A stretch of 60,066 nucleotides of DNA, from assembly GCA_902515355.1 (NCBI GenBank), contig CABXUA010000004.1, positions 1 through 60,066 of the forward strand. The letters run 5' to 3'. Each line of letters begins with the position of its first letter. Positions within the stretch are counted from its first letter, which is position 1. Shown in pieces: positions 26,908 to 36,449 of the stretch. The position numbers and the translations under genes were made by a program. A model generated the notes under the pieces. It did not search any database. It worked only from the letters and a program-made list of their open reading frames with translations, and was not told the DNA's origin. The stretch comes from an uncultured Pelagibacteraceae bacterium. GTDB taxonomy: Bacteria; Pseudomonadota; Alphaproteobacteria; Pelagibacterales; Pelagibacteraceae.

Positions 26908-27466
26908 AATAGGTGTCACAGGCTCCCTTGCTTCTGGAAAGTCCACAGTTGCAAAACTTATTTCTAGAAGAAAATATCCTATATTTGATGCAGATAAAAG
27001 CGTTTCCAATCTTTACAAAAAAAGAGTTTTTATAAAAACTATTAAAAAAAAATTCAATATAAAGAATTCAAAAAATCTTAAAAAAGATATAAGAGAAATC
27101 TTAAAGAAAAAAACTATAAAATTAAAAGAATTAGAAAAAAACATTCATCCTTTTGTTAGAAGAGAAATGAATTTTTTTATTAAAACTAAAAAAAGAAAAA
27201 AATTATTAATTTTTGATATTCCATTGCTGATTGAGAGCAAACTTATAAAAAAATTTAATATTATTCTATTTGTAAGTGCTAATCGAAATTTAAGAATGAA
27301 GAGATATTTAAAAAAGGGAGGCAGCAAAAAGATATTCACAATTTTGGATAAAAGACAAATTTCACCAAAAAAAAAATTAAAAATAAGCGACTATGTGATT
27401 TATAATAATGGCTCGTTTAAAATGTTGAATAAAAAAACTAAAATATTTATTAAAAAATATGAATGA
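26900..27466 (+). CDS. coaE: Dephospho-CoA kinase
   Basis: Final step of coenzyme A synthesis, phosphorylating dephospho-CoA. The Walker A motif GSLASGKST is at residues 8-16, and FDADKSVSNLYK carries the substrate-binding Asp. IFDIPLLIESK is the core strand followed by the lid region. At 188 residues it is somewhat short and very Lys-rich. It overlaps aroE and dnaQ by 8 bp each. Confidence 0.94.
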   Translation: MIKIGVTGSLASGKSTVAKLISRRKYPIFDADKSVSNLYKKRVFIKTIKKKFNIKNSKNLKKDIREILKKKTIKLKELEKNIHPFVRREMNFFIKTKKRKKLLIFDIPLLIESKLIKKFNIILFVSANRNLRMKRYLKKGGSKKIFTILDKRQISPKKKLKISDYVIYNNGSFKMLNKKTKIFIKKYE

Positions 27467-28130
27467 AATTTTTTTAGATACAGAAACCACGGGCTTGTCC
27501 TACAAAGATAATCATAGGATAGTAGAAATCGCATGCATAGAAACAAAAAGTCTAATTCCCACAAAAAATGTTTTTCACAAATTGATAAATCCTGAAAGAG
27601 AAGTACCTGAGGAAGCTTTTAAAATTCATGGTTTTGACTACAAATTTTTGAAAACAAAAGACAAATTTGAAAAAATTGCAAAAGAGTTTGTTAAATTTGT
27701 TCAAAATAAAAAGATTATAATTCATAATGCTCCTTTTGATCTTGGTTTTATTAATAATGAATTGAGATTAGTTAAAAGAGATGAAATCAAAAAAGAACAA
27801 ATAATTGATAGCTTAGAAATAGCTAGAGAAAAATACCCAGGAGCATCCAACTCTTTAGATGCTTTGTGTAAAAGATTTAATATAGATTTGTCTAGGAGGA
27901 TCAAACACAATGCTTTACTTGATTGTGAATTATTAAGAGAGGTTTATATTAACCTTTTAGGCGTTAAAGAACCTAAATTAGTTTTCTCAAATGACAAAGA
28001 TGAAAAAAATATCAGCATTCAAAAAAACAAGTCATTTGATTACTGTAAAAAAGTGATAAAACCAAGTTCGGAAGAAATATTAAAACACAAAGATTTCCTT
28101 AGAAAAGAGTTCAAAAAAAATTTTTATTGA
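27459..28130 (+). CDS. dnaQ: DNA polymerase III epsilon subunit (proofreading exonuclease)
   Basis: DEDDh 3'-5' exonuclease that proofreads for the replicative polymerase. Exo I is FLDTETTGL (Asp and Glu near residues 7 and 9). Exo II is in IIHNAPFDLGFINNEL, and Exo III is HNALLDCELLREVY with the catalytic His and Asp. At 223 residues it has a short C-terminal tail that would bind the alpha subunit. Its end overlaps convergent secB by 7 bp. Confidence 0.95.
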   Translation: MNEIFLDTETTGLSYKDNHRIVEIACIETKSLIPTKNVFHKLINPEREVPEEAFKIHGFDYKFLKTKDKFEKIAKEFVKFVQNKKIIIHNAPFDLGFINNELRLVKRDEIKKEQIIDSLEIAREKYPGASNSLDALCKRFNIDLSRRIKHNALLDCELLREVYINLLGVKEPKLVFSNDKDEKNISIQKNKSFDYCKKVIKPSSEEILKHKDFLRKEFKKNFY

Positions 28131-28543
28131 ATAATTTTTTGAGAATATAACTTTTTAAAGTCAACAGTTTTGTCAATTTTTATTTCTTTGTAGCCTGATT
28201 TTTCAAACAAAAAAACGAACACCTGTCTGATCTCAGAATAAATTTCTTCTGGCACTTTAATAAGTATAATTTCTTCTAATTGTTTTTTATTGGCAATGTC
28301 ACCTTCCAGTTCAACAATTGTAGCATGAGAAATTTTTATATCAATTTTTTCAAAATTATCTTTTGTTGGATTTAACGAAAGTGCGGTTTCAACTTCTATA
28401 ACTTTTTCTTTTATTTGCTTACTTTTAATATCTATTTTTATTTTATAATTGGATATATTTTTTGATAACAAAAAAAATACTTTAGAATTGGGTATAGCAA
28501 ATTTAAGATCTTTAAAATATTTTGCTAAAATTTTATAATTCAT
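28124..28543 (-). CDS. secB: Protein-export chaperone SecB
   Basis: Tetrameric chaperone that keeps exported proteins unfolded and passes them to SecA; the porin and lipoproteins here are plausible clients. Family similarity is modest: hydrophobic strand pattern YKIKIDIKSKQI and VEVETALSLNPT, followed by ATIVELEGDIANKKQLEEIILIKVPEEIYSEIRQ-like helices. At 139 residues it is slightly short. Position next to dnaQ and fxsA matches alphaproteobacterial order, which supports the call. Confidence 0.8.
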   Translation of the reverse strand: MNYKILAKYFKDLKFAIPNSKVFFLLSKNISNYKIKIDIKSKQIKEKVIEVETALSLNPTKDNFEKIDIKISHATIVELEGDIANKKQLEEIILIKVPEEIYSEIRQVFVFLFEKSGYKEIKIDKTVDFKKLYSQKIIQ

Positions 28544-28958
28544 TTTTGTCTTTTTCTTCTTCTATTATCTCAGCGTCAATAACTTCATTTTCATCTTTTT
28601 TTTGTTTTACGTATTTCTTTTTAAACAAAAAGCCGATTATAATTTTTCTTGTAAAAGGCAATAATAATAAAAATCCAATTGTGTCTGTGATAAATCCAGG
28701 GATTATTAAAAATACTGCAGCCAAAGCAATTGATGCACCTGATATCATTTCGTTAACCGGTGCTTTATTTTGATATAAATTAATAACTCCAGATCTAATT
28801 GTGTTTAAACCCTCGATTCTCGCATAATAAACACCAACTATAGCCGTCAAAAAAATTAGTAAGACCGTATTTATAGCTCCTATTTGCTGACCAATCTTAA
28901 TCATTACCAATATTTCCAATATTGGCACCCCAATAACAATAAGTAATAATGAGTTCAT
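28533..28958 (-). CDS. fxsA: FxsA-family membrane protein
   Basis: Small inner-membrane protein of the FxsA/YjeG family, named for relieving phage T7 exclusion in E. coli; its normal role is unclear. Hydrophobic segments run near residues 3-45 and 75-105, with LLLIVIGVPILEILVMIKIGQQIGAI and PGFITDTIGFLLLLPFTR being characteristic. The C-terminus is Glu/Asp-rich. Its 3' end overlaps the secB start by 11 bp. Confidence 0.9.
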   Translation of the reverse strand: MNSLLLIVIGVPILEILVMIKIGQQIGAINTVLLIFLTAIVGVYYARIEGLNTIRSGVINLYQNKAPVNEMISGASIALAAVFLIIPGFITDTIGFLLLLPFTRKIIIGFLFKKKYVKQKKDENEVIDAEIIEEEKDKNEL

Positions 28959-28998
28959 TTGTCTATTACAAAAATATATTATTAATGTATATTTATCA

Positions 28999-29613
28999 AT
29001 GATGAGTAATAATTTTGGTTATATAGATATAATTTTGCTAGCTATGATTGCTGGTTTTATAATTCTTAGACTAAGAAACATTTTGGGCAGAAAAACTGGC
29101 CATCAAGATAAAACATTTGGCAACTTTGATAAAAAAATGCAAAAAGATTTTGAATTTATCAAAGAAAAAATTTCACCAGAAAAAATCAAAGAAACTGGAT
29201 TAGAGGGGTCCCAAAAAGAAGAATTTCTAAAAGGTGCCGAAATTGCATATGAGAGTATTATAACAGCTTTTGCTAAAGGAGATCAAAAAAAGTTAGACAC
29301 ATTGCTGAGTAAACAAATGTCCGTAAATTTTGAACAAGCAATTCTTCAAAGAAACAAAAATAATATCAAGTCAGAATTAACATTTGTAGGAATGAAAGAG
29401 TCAAAACTTGAAAAATTTGAGAAAATTAAAAATGAATTTTATGCAACTGTAAAATTTGTATCTGAAATTATTTCAGTTAAAAAAGATAAAGAGAACAAAG
29501 TTGTCGAAGGTAATCCAGATAAAATCAAAACCGTCACGGATTATTGGAAATTTTCAAAAAACATTTTCAGCAAAAACCCAAATTGGTATTTGTGTGAAAT
29601 TGTTAATAAGTGA
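28999..29613 (+). CDS. Tim44-domain membrane-anchored protein
   Basis: One N-terminal membrane helix (about residues 7-24) is followed by a soluble Tim44-like domain. Recognisable parts are FLKGAEIAYESIITAFAKGDQKKLDTLLS and later TDYWKFSKN. In Alphaproteobacteria the family lies between fxsA and mltA/smr; a protein-translocation or membrane role has been suggested by analogy with mitochondrial Tim44 but is not proven. At 204 residues it is near family length. GTGA overlap links it to the Smr gene. Confidence 0.85.
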   Translation: MMSNNFGYIDIILLAMIAGFIILRLRNILGRKTGHQDKTFGNFDKKMQKDFEFIKEKISPEKIKETGLEGSQKEEFLKGAEIAYESIITAFAKGDQKKLDTLLSKQMSVNFEQAILQRNKNNIKSELTFVGMKESKLEKFEKIKNEFYATVKFVSEIISVKKDKENKVVEGNPDKIKTVTDYWKFSKNIFSKNPNWYLCEIVNK

Positions 29614-30032
29614 AAAAAAAAATAAATACCTCCAAATCAGATATAAAAGACTGGGAAGAATATATTAAAAACCCAAAAGACATATTTGATAAAGATAAAA
29701 GTCTCAAAAAATCTATAAAAGAACTTACAAGATTTAAATTTGATTTACATGGTTATAAATTAACAGACGCTAATGAGAAAGTAAGAGAAATTCTACTATC
29801 CTGTTGGGAAAAAAAATATAATGAAATTTTATTAATAACCGGAAAAGGAATTCATTCTAAAACTGAGAATGACGTTTATATTTCTGAAGATTTAAGCAAA
29901 CTAAGATATTCGATACCAGAATATATAAATTCTAATGAAGAACTATTTAAAAAAGTAAAAAAAATATACACTGCAAATGAGCAAGATGGTGGTAGCGGTG
30001 CAATTATAATTAAATTAAAATTTACAAAATAA
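29610..30032 (+). CDS. Smr-domain protein
   Basis: The C-terminal part matches the Smr domain, a putative nuclease/nucleic-acid-binding fold: [19 protein letters not shown], then [12 protein letters not shown] and the [11 protein letters not shown] ending. At 140 residues it has only a short N-terminal extension. It starts at GTG overlapping the upstream stop (GTGA). The lytic transglycosylase gene mltA, commonly next to it in relatives, is absent here. It ends 11 bp inside convergent hslU. Confidence 0.88.
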   Translation: MKKKINTSKSDIKDWEEYIKNPKDIFDKDKSLKKSIKELTRFKFDLHGYKLTDANEKVREILLSCWEKKYNEILLITGKGIHSKTENDVYISEDLSKLRYSIPEYINSNEELFKKVKKIYTANEQDGGSGAIIIKLKFTK

Positions 30033-31401
30033 ACTTAGATAGATCAGTATCTTTAACAAGATTTCCTAAATTTTTCTGAACAAAATTTTTGTCTACTATG
30101 ATTTTTTCACCTGATTTATCTGAGGCGTTAAAACTTATATCGTCAAGAACTTTTTCAATAATAGTATGTAATCTTCTAGCACCTATATTTTCCACTGAAG
30201 AATTAACCTCTGCTGATAGTTTGGCTAGCATTTCAATACCATCATCAGTGAATTCTAAATCAACATTTTCAGTTTTTAACAAGGCTTTATATTGTTTAAT
30301 TAAACTATTGTCAGGTTCCTTTAGAATTCTTTTAAAATCATCTTCATTTAAGGCGCTTAATTCAACTCTAATTGGTAATCTTCCCTGCAACTCTGGTAAA
30401 AGATCAGATGGTTTTGCGAGCTGAAATGCTCCTGATGCAATAAATAGTATATGATCAGTTTTTATTGGCCCATGTTTTGTGCTTACTGTTGTTCCTTCAA
30501 TTAAAGGCAACAAATCTCTTTGCACACCTTCTCTAGAAACATCGCCACCAACTCTATCTCCTCTTGCAGAAACTTTATCTATTTCATCTAAGAACACAAT
30601 TCCATTTTCTTCTGTATACTTCTTTGCCTCTTTAATAATTTTATCTTCTTCGATCATTTTATCTGATTCTTGAGCAACTAAAATATTATGAGATTCTTTT
30701 ACGCTCATCTTTTTTTTCTTGCCTTTCTTATTTCCCATAGATTTACCTAAAATTTCACCGATATTCACCATACCTACGTTTGCTCCAGGCATACCGGGTA
30801 TTTCGAAACTTTGCATGTTTGGATTAGTATTATTTACTTCTATTTCTATTTCATTGTTATCTAGATCTCCATTTCTTAATCTTTTCCTAAAACTTTCTCT
30901 CGTAGCCACACTAGCTTTGTTTCCAACTAGAGCATCTAAAACCTTTTCTTCAGCTGCAAGTTGCGCTTTAGCGTTTACTTCTTTTCTCTTCTTTTCTCTT
31001 TCCATAGCTATAGCTATTTCAATCAAATCTCTTATAATTTGTTCAACGTCTCTTCCTACATAACCTACTTCTGTAAATCTTGTTGCTTCAACTTTTATAA
31101 AAGGAGCTTCAGCTAGTTTAGAAAGTCTTCTAGAAATTTCTGTTTTGCCCACTCCAGTTGGCCCAATCATAAGTATATTTTTAGGCAAAACTTCTTCTTT
31201 CAGATCATTAGTCAATGCTTGTCTTCTCCATCTATTTCTCAAAGCTACCGCAACAGCTTTTTTAGCTTCTTTTTGACCTATTACATATCTGTCTAATTCA
31301 GAAACAATTTCTCTCGGAGAAAGAGCGCTTACTCTAGACTCTGTTTTATTTTTTTTATCCTTAATTAAATTTAAATTTGTTACTTTTTTTGCACCTGACA
31401 T
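30022..31401 (-). CDS. hslU: ATP-dependent protease ATPase subunit HslU
   Basis: AAA+ unfoldase that feeds substrates to the HslV peptidase. Walker A is GPTGVGKTE and Walker B is [10 protein letters not shown]. The I domain between them is divergent and Met/Gly-rich, including [24 protein letters not shown]-type sensor regions and the C-terminal LSKFIL tail for HslV docking are present. At 459 residues it is full length. It is two bases after hslV. Confidence 0.97.
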   Translation of the reverse strand: MSGAKKVTNLNLIKDKKNKTESRVSALSPREIVSELDRYVIGQKEAKKAVAVALRNRWRRQALTNDLKEEVLPKNILMIGPTGVGKTEISRRLSKLAEAPFIKVEATRFTEVGYVGRDVEQIIRDLIEIAIAMEREKKRKEVNAKAQLAAEEKVLDALVGNKASVATRESFRKRLRNGDLDNNEIEIEVNNTNPNMQSFEIPGMPGANVGMVNIGEILGKSMGNKKGKKKKMSVKESHNILVAQESDKMIEEDKIIKEAKKYTEENGIVFLDEIDKVSARGDRVGGDVSREGVQRDLLPLIEGTTVSTKHGPIKTDHILFIASGAFQLAKPSDLLPELQGRLPIRVELSALNEDDFKRILKEPDNSLIKQYKALLKTENVDLEFTDDGIEMLAKLSAEVNSSVENIGARRLHTIIEKVLDDISFNASDKSGEKIIVDKNFVQKNLGNLVKDTDLSKFIL

Positions 31402-31403
31402 AA

Positions 31404-31943
31404 TTAAAGTTTTTCAATTGTTACATTGTTGTTAGTAAATACACATATATCAGAGGCAACTTTAATAGATTTTTTTGCTATCTCCTCTGCCTTTAAGTCT
31501 GACTCCATTAATACCTTTGCTGCAGCTAAAGCATAATTTCCACCTGAACCGATACCAATAATTCCGTCTTCTGGTTCCAGAACATCACCAGTGCCTGAAA
31601 TTATAAAACTATTTTCTTTATCAGCTACTGCCATTAAAGCCTCAAGTCTTCTCAAGAATTTGTCACTACGCCAATCTTTTGCAAGTTCTACGGCTGCTCT
31701 AGGAAGATTACCGGCATGTTTTTCAAGTTTAGCTTCTAATCTTTCGAATAGGGTCAAAGCGTCCGCGGTTGAACCTGCAAAACCTGCAATTACACCTCTT
31801 TTTTCAATTTTTCGAACTTTTTTAGCTTTGCTTTTTAGGACGGTATTACCAAGACTTACTTGGCCATCTCCAGCCACAACAGTTTCGTTGTTTTTTCTAA
31901 GTAGTACAATTGTAGTGCCATGCCATTTTTCAGCTGTATTCAT
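31404..31943 (-). CDS. hslV: ATP-dependent protease peptidase subunit HslV
   Basis: N-terminal threonine peptidase of the HslUV complex. From the ATG at 31943 the protein begins [15 protein letters not shown], and processing would expose the Thr after Gly. An earlier in-frame ATG at 32012 would add 23 residues of unusual propeptide, so the later start (179 residues) is preferred. Family features [34 protein letters not shown] and [13 protein letters not shown] are present. Confidence 0.95.
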   Translation of the reverse strand: MNTAEKWHGTTIVLLRKNNETVVAGDGQVSLGNTVLKSKAKKVRKIEKRGVIAGFAGSTADALTLFERLEAKLEKHAGNLPRAAVELAKDWRSDKFLRRLEALMAVADKENSFIISGTGDVLEPEDGIIGIGSGGNYALAAAKVLMESDLKAEEIAKKSIKVASDICVFTNNNVTIEKL

Positions 31944-32039
31944 AGTATTGTATGTGGAGATTAATTCTATTTCTTCAATAGATATTTTAGGGTTTATTGA
32001 TATAAATCGCATTTAAATATATACATTTTGAAGCAGTTT

Positions 32040-32630
32040 ATGAAAAGAAAAGCTAAAATCTCAAGAAAAACCAAAGAAACCAATATTTACGTATCAGTCA
32101 ATTTAGATGGTAAGGGGAAGTATAAAATTAAAACAGGCGTTGGTTTTTTAGATCACATGTTAGAGCAACTATCTAAACACTCTTTAATAGATTTAGAAGT
32201 TAATGCTAAAGGAGATACGCATATTGATTTGCATCACACTACTGAAGATACAGGTATTGCTATAGGCGAAGCCATAAAAAAGGCTGCAGGTAATCGCAAA
32301 GGCATCACAAGATATGCTTCTACGATGATACCTATGGACGAAACGCTAAGTCGAGTTTCAATTGATGTATCCAACAGACCCTATTTAATTTGGAAAGTAG
32401 ATTTGCCTGTAGAAAAACTAGGAGAAATGGATACTGAGTTATTTAAAGAATGGTTCCAAGCATTTTCTCAATCAGCAGGAATAACTTTACATGTTGAAAA
32501 TATATATGGTGACAATAGCCATCACAAAATTGAGTCTTGTTATAAAGGTTTAGCTAGATCATTAAAAGATGCTTTAGCGATAGACAAAAGAATTAAAAAC
32601 TCAATACCTTCGACAAAAGGCTCTATTTAA
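32040..32630 (+). CDS. hisB: Imidazoleglycerol-phosphate dehydratase
   Basis: Mn-dependent dehydratase of histidine synthesis. The two metal-binding repeats appear as [13 protein letters not shown] with [11 protein letters not shown], and as [19 protein letters not shown]. At 196 residues from the ATG at 32040 (preferred to TTG at 32028) it is the monofunctional bacterial form. It is the first gene of hisB-hisH-hisA-hisF-hisE, and it is divergent from hslV, a linkage common in Alphaproteobacteria. Confidence 0.97.
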   Translation: MKRKAKISRKTKETNIYVSVNLDGKGKYKIKTGVGFLDHMLEQLSKHSLIDLEVNAKGDTHIDLHHTTEDTGIAIGEAIKKAAGNRKGITRYASTMIPMDETLSRVSIDVSNRPYLIWKVDLPVEKLGEMDTELFKEWFQAFSQSAGITLHVENIYGDNSHHKIESCYKGLARSLKDALAIDKRIKNSIPSTKGSI

Positions 32631-32635
32631 ATTTG

Positions 32636-33262
32636 ATGAACGTCACAATTGTTGACTACCAATCGGGCAATATAAGCTCAGTCATTAACTCTTTTGAGGA
32701 GGTGGCCAAAGGTAAAGTTAATCTAGAGGTAACTTCAGATGTTAAGAAAATTAAATCCAGTGATAAGATTGTTTTGCCTGGTCAAGGATCATTTAAAAGT
32801 TGCGTTGACTCACTAAAGAATATTAATGGATTAGTTGACACGCTTAAAGAATTTGCAATTACAAAAAAGAAACCTTTATTAGGAATTTGTGTTGGGTTAC
32901 AAATGTTTGCTGATGTAGGTTATGAAGAGGCGGAAACAAAAGGACTGGGTTGGATTTCAGGAAAAGTTTCTAAAATAGATAATCAAAAAGGAAAATTTAA
33001 ACTTCCACACATTGGTTGGAATGAAATTGAAATACAAAAGGAAAGTAAAATATTTAAGGACATAAAAAATAAATCTCACATGTATTTCGTACATAGTTAT
33101 GAATTTATTCCTGAAGATAAATCGGTCATTTCAGCTACAACAGACTATTCATCAAAAATTGTTTGCTCTGTTGAAAAAGAAAACCTATTTGGCACCCAAT
33201 TTCACCCAGAAAAGAGTGATAAAACTGGATTAAAAATAATTGATAACTTTATGAAATTATAA
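32636..33262 (+). CDS. hisH: Imidazole glycerol phosphate synthase, glutaminase subunit
   Basis: Class I glutamine amidotransferase that supplies ammonia to HisF. The nucleophile elbow LLGICVGLQMF contains the catalytic Cys, and GTQFHPEKS contains the His and Glu of the triad. The N-terminal VTIVDYQSGNISSV is typical. At 208 residues from the ATG at 32636 it is full length. The last base of its stop is the first base of the hisA start. Confidence 0.97.
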   Translation: MNVTIVDYQSGNISSVINSFEEVAKGKVNLEVTSDVKKIKSSDKIVLPGQGSFKSCVDSLKNINGLVDTLKEFAITKKKPLLGICVGLQMFADVGYEEAETKGLGWISGKVSKIDNQKGKFKLPHIGWNEIEIQKESKIFKDIKNKSHMYFVHSYEFIPEDKSVISATTDYSSKIVCSVEKENLFGTQFHPEKSDKTGLKIIDNFMKL

Positions 33263-33987
33263 TGAAGATATTTCCTGCCATAGATATAAAAGATAAGAAA
33301 TGTGTAAGATTAACAAAGGGAGATTTTGAAAATAAAACTGTATATGAAACTTCACCAGTTGATCAGGCAGGAAAATTTAAAGATCATGGTTTCAAGAATT
33401 TACACATAGTTGACCTAGATGGTGCTTTAACTGGCAAAACAGTGAATTTAGATATTATTAAGGAAATAGTAAGTAAATACGATTTAAAAATTGAGATAGG
33501 TGGCGGTGTGAGAAACATAGAAAGCATTAATCAATATATCGAAGCAGGAGCAGAGAAAGTAATTTTAGGTAGTGGTGCAATTAAAAATAAAGAATTTTTA
33601 AAAGAAGCGTGTAAAAAGTTTAAAAACAAAATTGCCTTAGGATTAGACGCAAAGAATGGAAATCTCTCAATATCTGGCTGGAAAGAAAATTTAAGTATCA
33701 AAACCAAAGACTACTTAAAAGAGGTGAATGATTTTGGTGTTAGCAGAATTATTTTTACAGATATAAATAGAGATGGAATGAAAAGTGGCCCTAACTATGA
33801 AGAAACAGTTGAAATTGCCAAAATTTCTAATTGCCCAATCGTCATTTCAGGTGGAGTTTCTTCTATAAAAGATATTAAGAGAGCCAAAGATTTAAATAAT
33901 AAAAAAATTGAAGGCATTATTGTTGGCAAAGCTATTTATGATGGCGATATTAAACTTGATGAGTTAACAAAGGAGATTGATGCTTAA
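33262..33987 (+). CDS. hisA: Phosphoribosylformimino-5-aminoimidazole carboxamide ribotide isomerase
   Basis: TIM-barrel isomerase of histidine synthesis. It has the N-terminal catalytic Asp in [14 protein letters not shown], the phosphate-binding IGGGVR and VISGGVSS loops, and the second-half Asp in FTDINRDGM. At 241 residues it is complete. It overlaps the hisF start by 8 bp. Confidence 0.97.
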   Translation: MKIFPAIDIKDKKCVRLTKGDFENKTVYETSPVDQAGKFKDHGFKNLHIVDLDGALTGKTVNLDIIKEIVSKYDLKIEIGGGVRNIESINQYIEAGAEKVILGSGAIKNKEFLKEACKKFKNKIALGLDAKNGNLSISGWKENLSIKTKDYLKEVNDFGVSRIIFTDINRDGMKSGPNYEETVEIAKISNCPIVISGGVSSIKDIKRAKDLNNKKIEGIIVGKAIYDGDIKLDELTKEIDA

Positions 33988-34738
33988 AAATAGAATTATA
34001 CCCTGTCTTGATGTTAAAAATGGAAGAGTCGTTAAAGGTATTAACTTTGTTGAATTAAAAGATGCTGGTGACCCAGTAGAACAAGCTAAAATTTACAGTG
34101 ATGGTGGTGCAGATGAAATTTGTTTCCTAGATATAACTGCATCAAACGAAAATAGAGATACTATAATTGATATAGTAAGAAAGACTGCAAAAGAGTGTTT
34201 TGTTCCTTTAACAGTTGGAGGCGGTGTTAGAACTATTCAAAATATTACGGATCTTTTATTAGCCGGAGCTGACAAAGTTTCGATTAATACTGCAGCTGTT
34301 AAGAATGTTGATTTTGTGAATGAAGCGTCTAAAAAATTTGGATCCCAATGTATTGTTGTAGCAATCGATGCCAAAAAAGTTTCAGATAAAAAATGGGAAG
34401 TGTTTACTCACGGTGGAAGAAATCAAACAGGAATCAATGCTATTGAATTTGCCAAACAAATAGAAACTAAGGGAGCAGGCGAAATTCTGCTTACTTCAAT
34501 GGATAAAGATGGCACTAAATCAGGTTATGATATTGATCTTTTAAAAGCTATTACTGAAAGCACGAATATTCCAGTTATTGCTTCCGGAGGAGTGGGAAAT
34601 TTAGATCATTTGGTTGATGGAGTAAAATTGGGTAAAGCAAGCGCAGTGTTGGCAGCATCGATATTTCACTATGGAAAATATTCTGTTAAAGAAGCAAAGG
34701 AATATTTGGAGTCAAAAGGAATACCTGTTAGAAGCTAA
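33980..34738 (+). CDS. hisF: Imidazole glycerol phosphate synthase, cyclase subunit
   Basis: Uses ammonia from HisH to make imidazole glycerol phosphate and AICAR. The catalytic Asp residues are in [15 protein letters not shown] and [13 protein letters not shown], and the phosphate-binding TVGGGVR and IASGGVGN loops are present. The ATG at 33980 is preferred over TTG at 33977, with AGGAG at 33971-33975 upstream. At 252 residues it is typical. Confidence 0.98.
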   Translation: MLKNRIIPCLDVKNGRVVKGINFVELKDAGDPVEQAKIYSDGGADEICFLDITASNENRDTIIDIVRKTAKECFVPLTVGGGVRTIQNITDLLLAGADKVSINTAAVKNVDFVNEASKKFGSQCIVVAIDAKKVSDKKWEVFTHGGRNQTGINAIEFAKQIETKGAGEILLTSMDKDGTKSGYDIDLLKAITESTNIPVIASGGVGNLDHLVDGVKLGKASAVLAASIFHYGKYSVKEAKEYLESKGIPVRS

Positions 34739-34739
34739 T

Positions 34740-35012
34740 ATGTTAAAAACTCTAGAAGATTTAATTTCATTAATAAGAGAGAGAAAAATCTCTAAATCAG
34801 AGAATTCTTACACTTATAAATTGTTAAAAGATAAAAATCTTAATTTAAGCAAAGTAAAAGAGGAGATTGCGGAACTCATAGAAGCTGTGGAAAAAGATAC
34901 AAACAAAGTTCACGAAGCTGCCGACGTAATGTATCATCTAATGGTTTACTTAGAAGCTAATAATGTGAAAATTGAAGATGTGATGTCTGAACTTAAAAAG
35001 AGAAGAAAATAA
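34740..35012 (+). CDS. hisE: Phosphoribosyl-ATP pyrophosphatase
   Basis: Second step of histidine synthesis. A 90-residue MazG-like all-alpha protein, with EEIAELIEAVEKDTNKVHEAADVMYHLMVYL holding the acidic Mg-binding helices (stated in parts: EEIAELIEA and EAADVMYHL). The ATG at 34740 is one base after the hisF stop; an upstream frame opening inside hisF is not a plausible start. hisG, hisD, hisI and hisC are not in this window. Confidence 0.95.
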   Translation: MLKTLEDLISLIRERKISKSENSYTYKLLKDKNLNLSKVKEEIAELIEAVEKDTNKVHEAADVMYHLMVYLEANNVKIEDVMSELKKRRK

Positions 35013-35375
35013 ATGGCATACGATAAAAATAATATTTTCGCTAAAATTCTAAGAGGAGAAATACCTTGTAAAAAGGTTTATGAGAACGATTTTGTATTAG
35101 CATTTCATGATATAAATCCACAAAAAAAAATTCATGTTCTGGTTATTCCAAAAGGAGAATATGTAGATTTAGATGACTTTAATGAAAAGGCTACTGATAA
35201 AGAAATAGTAGGATTCAATAAAGCTATATTAGAGATAGTCACAAAATTAAAAATATCAAATAAAAGCAATGGTTATAGAGTTTTATCAAATATCGGATCA
35301 GACGGAGGACAAGAGGTACCTCATCTACATTATCATATATTTGGCGGGGAAAAAATTGGTAAAATGGTTAATTAA
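35013..35375 (+). CDS. HIT-family (HinT-like) nucleotide hydrolase
   Basis: Small histidine-triad protein, probably hydrolysing nucleoside phosphoramidates. The triad HLHYHIFGG is near the C-terminus, and the N-terminus NIFAKILRGEIPCKKVYEND is typical of HinT. The gene begins immediately at the hisE stop. In Alphaproteobacteria hisE and a HIT gene are often adjacent. At 120 residues it is normal. Confidence 0.96.
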   Translation: MAYDKNNIFAKILRGEIPCKKVYENDFVLAFHDINPQKKIHVLVIPKGEYVDLDDFNEKATDKEIVGFNKAILEIVTKLKISNKSNGYRVLSNIGSDGGQEVPHLHYHIFGGEKIGKMVN

Positions 35376-35380
35376 CTATT

Positions 35381-35887
35381 ATGCAAAAAGTTCAAAGATA
35401 TTTTTTAGAGATAAAAATTCAAGATAAAAAAATATTCGATTTTTATTCAAAAAATCAATCTAAAATTTCTTTTGTAAAAACTAAAGATTTAGAAATTAAT
35501 AAATATTTTTACAAGGAGATAGGCGCAGACCACTTTTGGAGAGATAGGTTAATATGGACTGATAAAGAGTGGTTTAAATATATTGCTAATAAAAATTTGG
35601 CTACTTGGGTTATGAAAAATAATGATGAACTTGTTGGTTTTTATGAAAAAGAGTTTCATCCTGAAAAAAATGAAATAGAATTGATAAATCTTGGCATTTT
35701 AAAAAGATTTAGAGGAAAAAAATTTGGATCAATTCTTTTAAAGCATGCTATAAAAACCTCATTTGATCTCAAACCAGACAGAATGTGGGTTCATACATGT
35801 AGTTTAGACCACAAATTTGCACTTAACAATTATCAAACCAAAGGTTTTAAAATTTTCAAAAAAGAGGAAATCGATTTTGTTGCTTGA
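35381..35887 (+). CDS. GNAT-family N-acetyltransferase
   Basis: Predicted acyl-CoA-dependent acetyltransferase of 168 residues. The central strand ELVGFYEKEF and the acetyl-CoA-binding segment GILKRFRGKKFGSILLKHAI (the Q/RxxGxG/A-like loop is RFRGKKFG) support the fold. The C-terminal part (WVHTCSLDHKFALNNYQTKGF) matches the last GNAT motif. The substrate is unknown. It follows the HIT gene by five bases and converges with lolA. Confidence 0.85.
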   Translation: MQKVQRYFLEIKIQDKKIFDFYSKNQSKISFVKTKDLEINKYFYKEIGADHFWRDRLIWTDKEWFKYIANKNLATWVMKNNDELVGFYEKEFHPEKNEIELINLGILKRFRGKKFGSILLKHAIKTSFDLKPDRMWVHTCSLDHKFALNNYQTKGFKIFKKEEIDFVA

Positions 35888-35888
35888 T

Positions 35889-36443
35889 TTAAGATGGTAT
35901 TTCAAAAAAACTTAAATCATAACTTTTATTTACAGAAAGTATTTTGATTAAAAAAACAATTTTATTTTGAAATTGATCTGTAATTTCCCAACCAACCAAA
36001 TTAAAATTATTTTTATCAAAAAGTATAGTAATTTTCTCTGTATCACTCAAACCAGTAAGTTTTATTTGATTATTGACATATTGTAAATTACTAGTCCTTA
36101 TAAGTTCTTTTAGGAAATCTTTATTTAGAATTTTTATAAAAGGTGATTTTTTTACTGAGTAAAACAAAGTTTTGTTATATCTTTTTTGAGTAATTGCTAA
36201 TCTTGATTTATTTATTATAAGCTGTTTTTTTTTACTATCGTTATATTCACATCTTAGTAAGCCGGGAAAATTGAGATAACAAGTTCCTCCTTCATTTTTT
36301 TCATTAGTTTTTTGATCGAAATTAAATTCTAAGGATTTAGTATTAATTAATTTTGTTAAAATCTTTTCTTTTTCATTTGCAAACAAAAAACTTTGAAAAA
36401 ATAAAGTTAAAAAAAAAGCGATATATAAAGTTTTCTTGTTCAA
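35889..36443 (-). CDS. lolA: LolA-like outer-membrane lipoprotein carrier
   Basis: Probable periplasmic chaperone that moves lipoproteins from LolCDE to the outer membrane. It has a signal peptide (hydrophobic residues about 6-22 ending LFANE) and the beta-strand pattern of the LolA fold, with phrases such as GGTCYLNFPGLLRCEYND. Similarity is low, so the call also rests on its place directly after ftsK, where lolA lies in many Proteobacteria. At 184 residues it is near normal. Confidence 0.82.
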   Translation of the reverse strand: MNKKTLYIAFFLTLFFQSFLFANEKEKILTKLINTKSLEFNFDQKTNEKNEGGTCYLNFPGLLRCEYNDSKKKQLIINKSRLAITQKRYNKTLFYSVKKSPFIKILNKDFLKELIRTSNLQYVNNQIKLTGLSDTEKITILFDKNNFNLVGWEITDQFQNKIVFLIKILSVNKSYDLSFFEIPS

Positions 36444-36449
36444 TATCTT

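Noticed and set aside
30719-31063. 114-residue ORF antisense to hslU
   Set aside because: Low-complexity Ser/Phe/Leu sequence mirroring hslU codons; no independent support.
31591-32016. 141-residue ORF antisense to hslV
   Set aside because: Ser/Leu-rich shadow of a conserved coding sequence with no ribosome site or recognisable motif.
34671-34739. N-terminal extension of hisE inside hisF
   Set aside because: The frame is open, but the first 23 residues do not fit the family and an ATG at 34740 directly follows the hisF stop.
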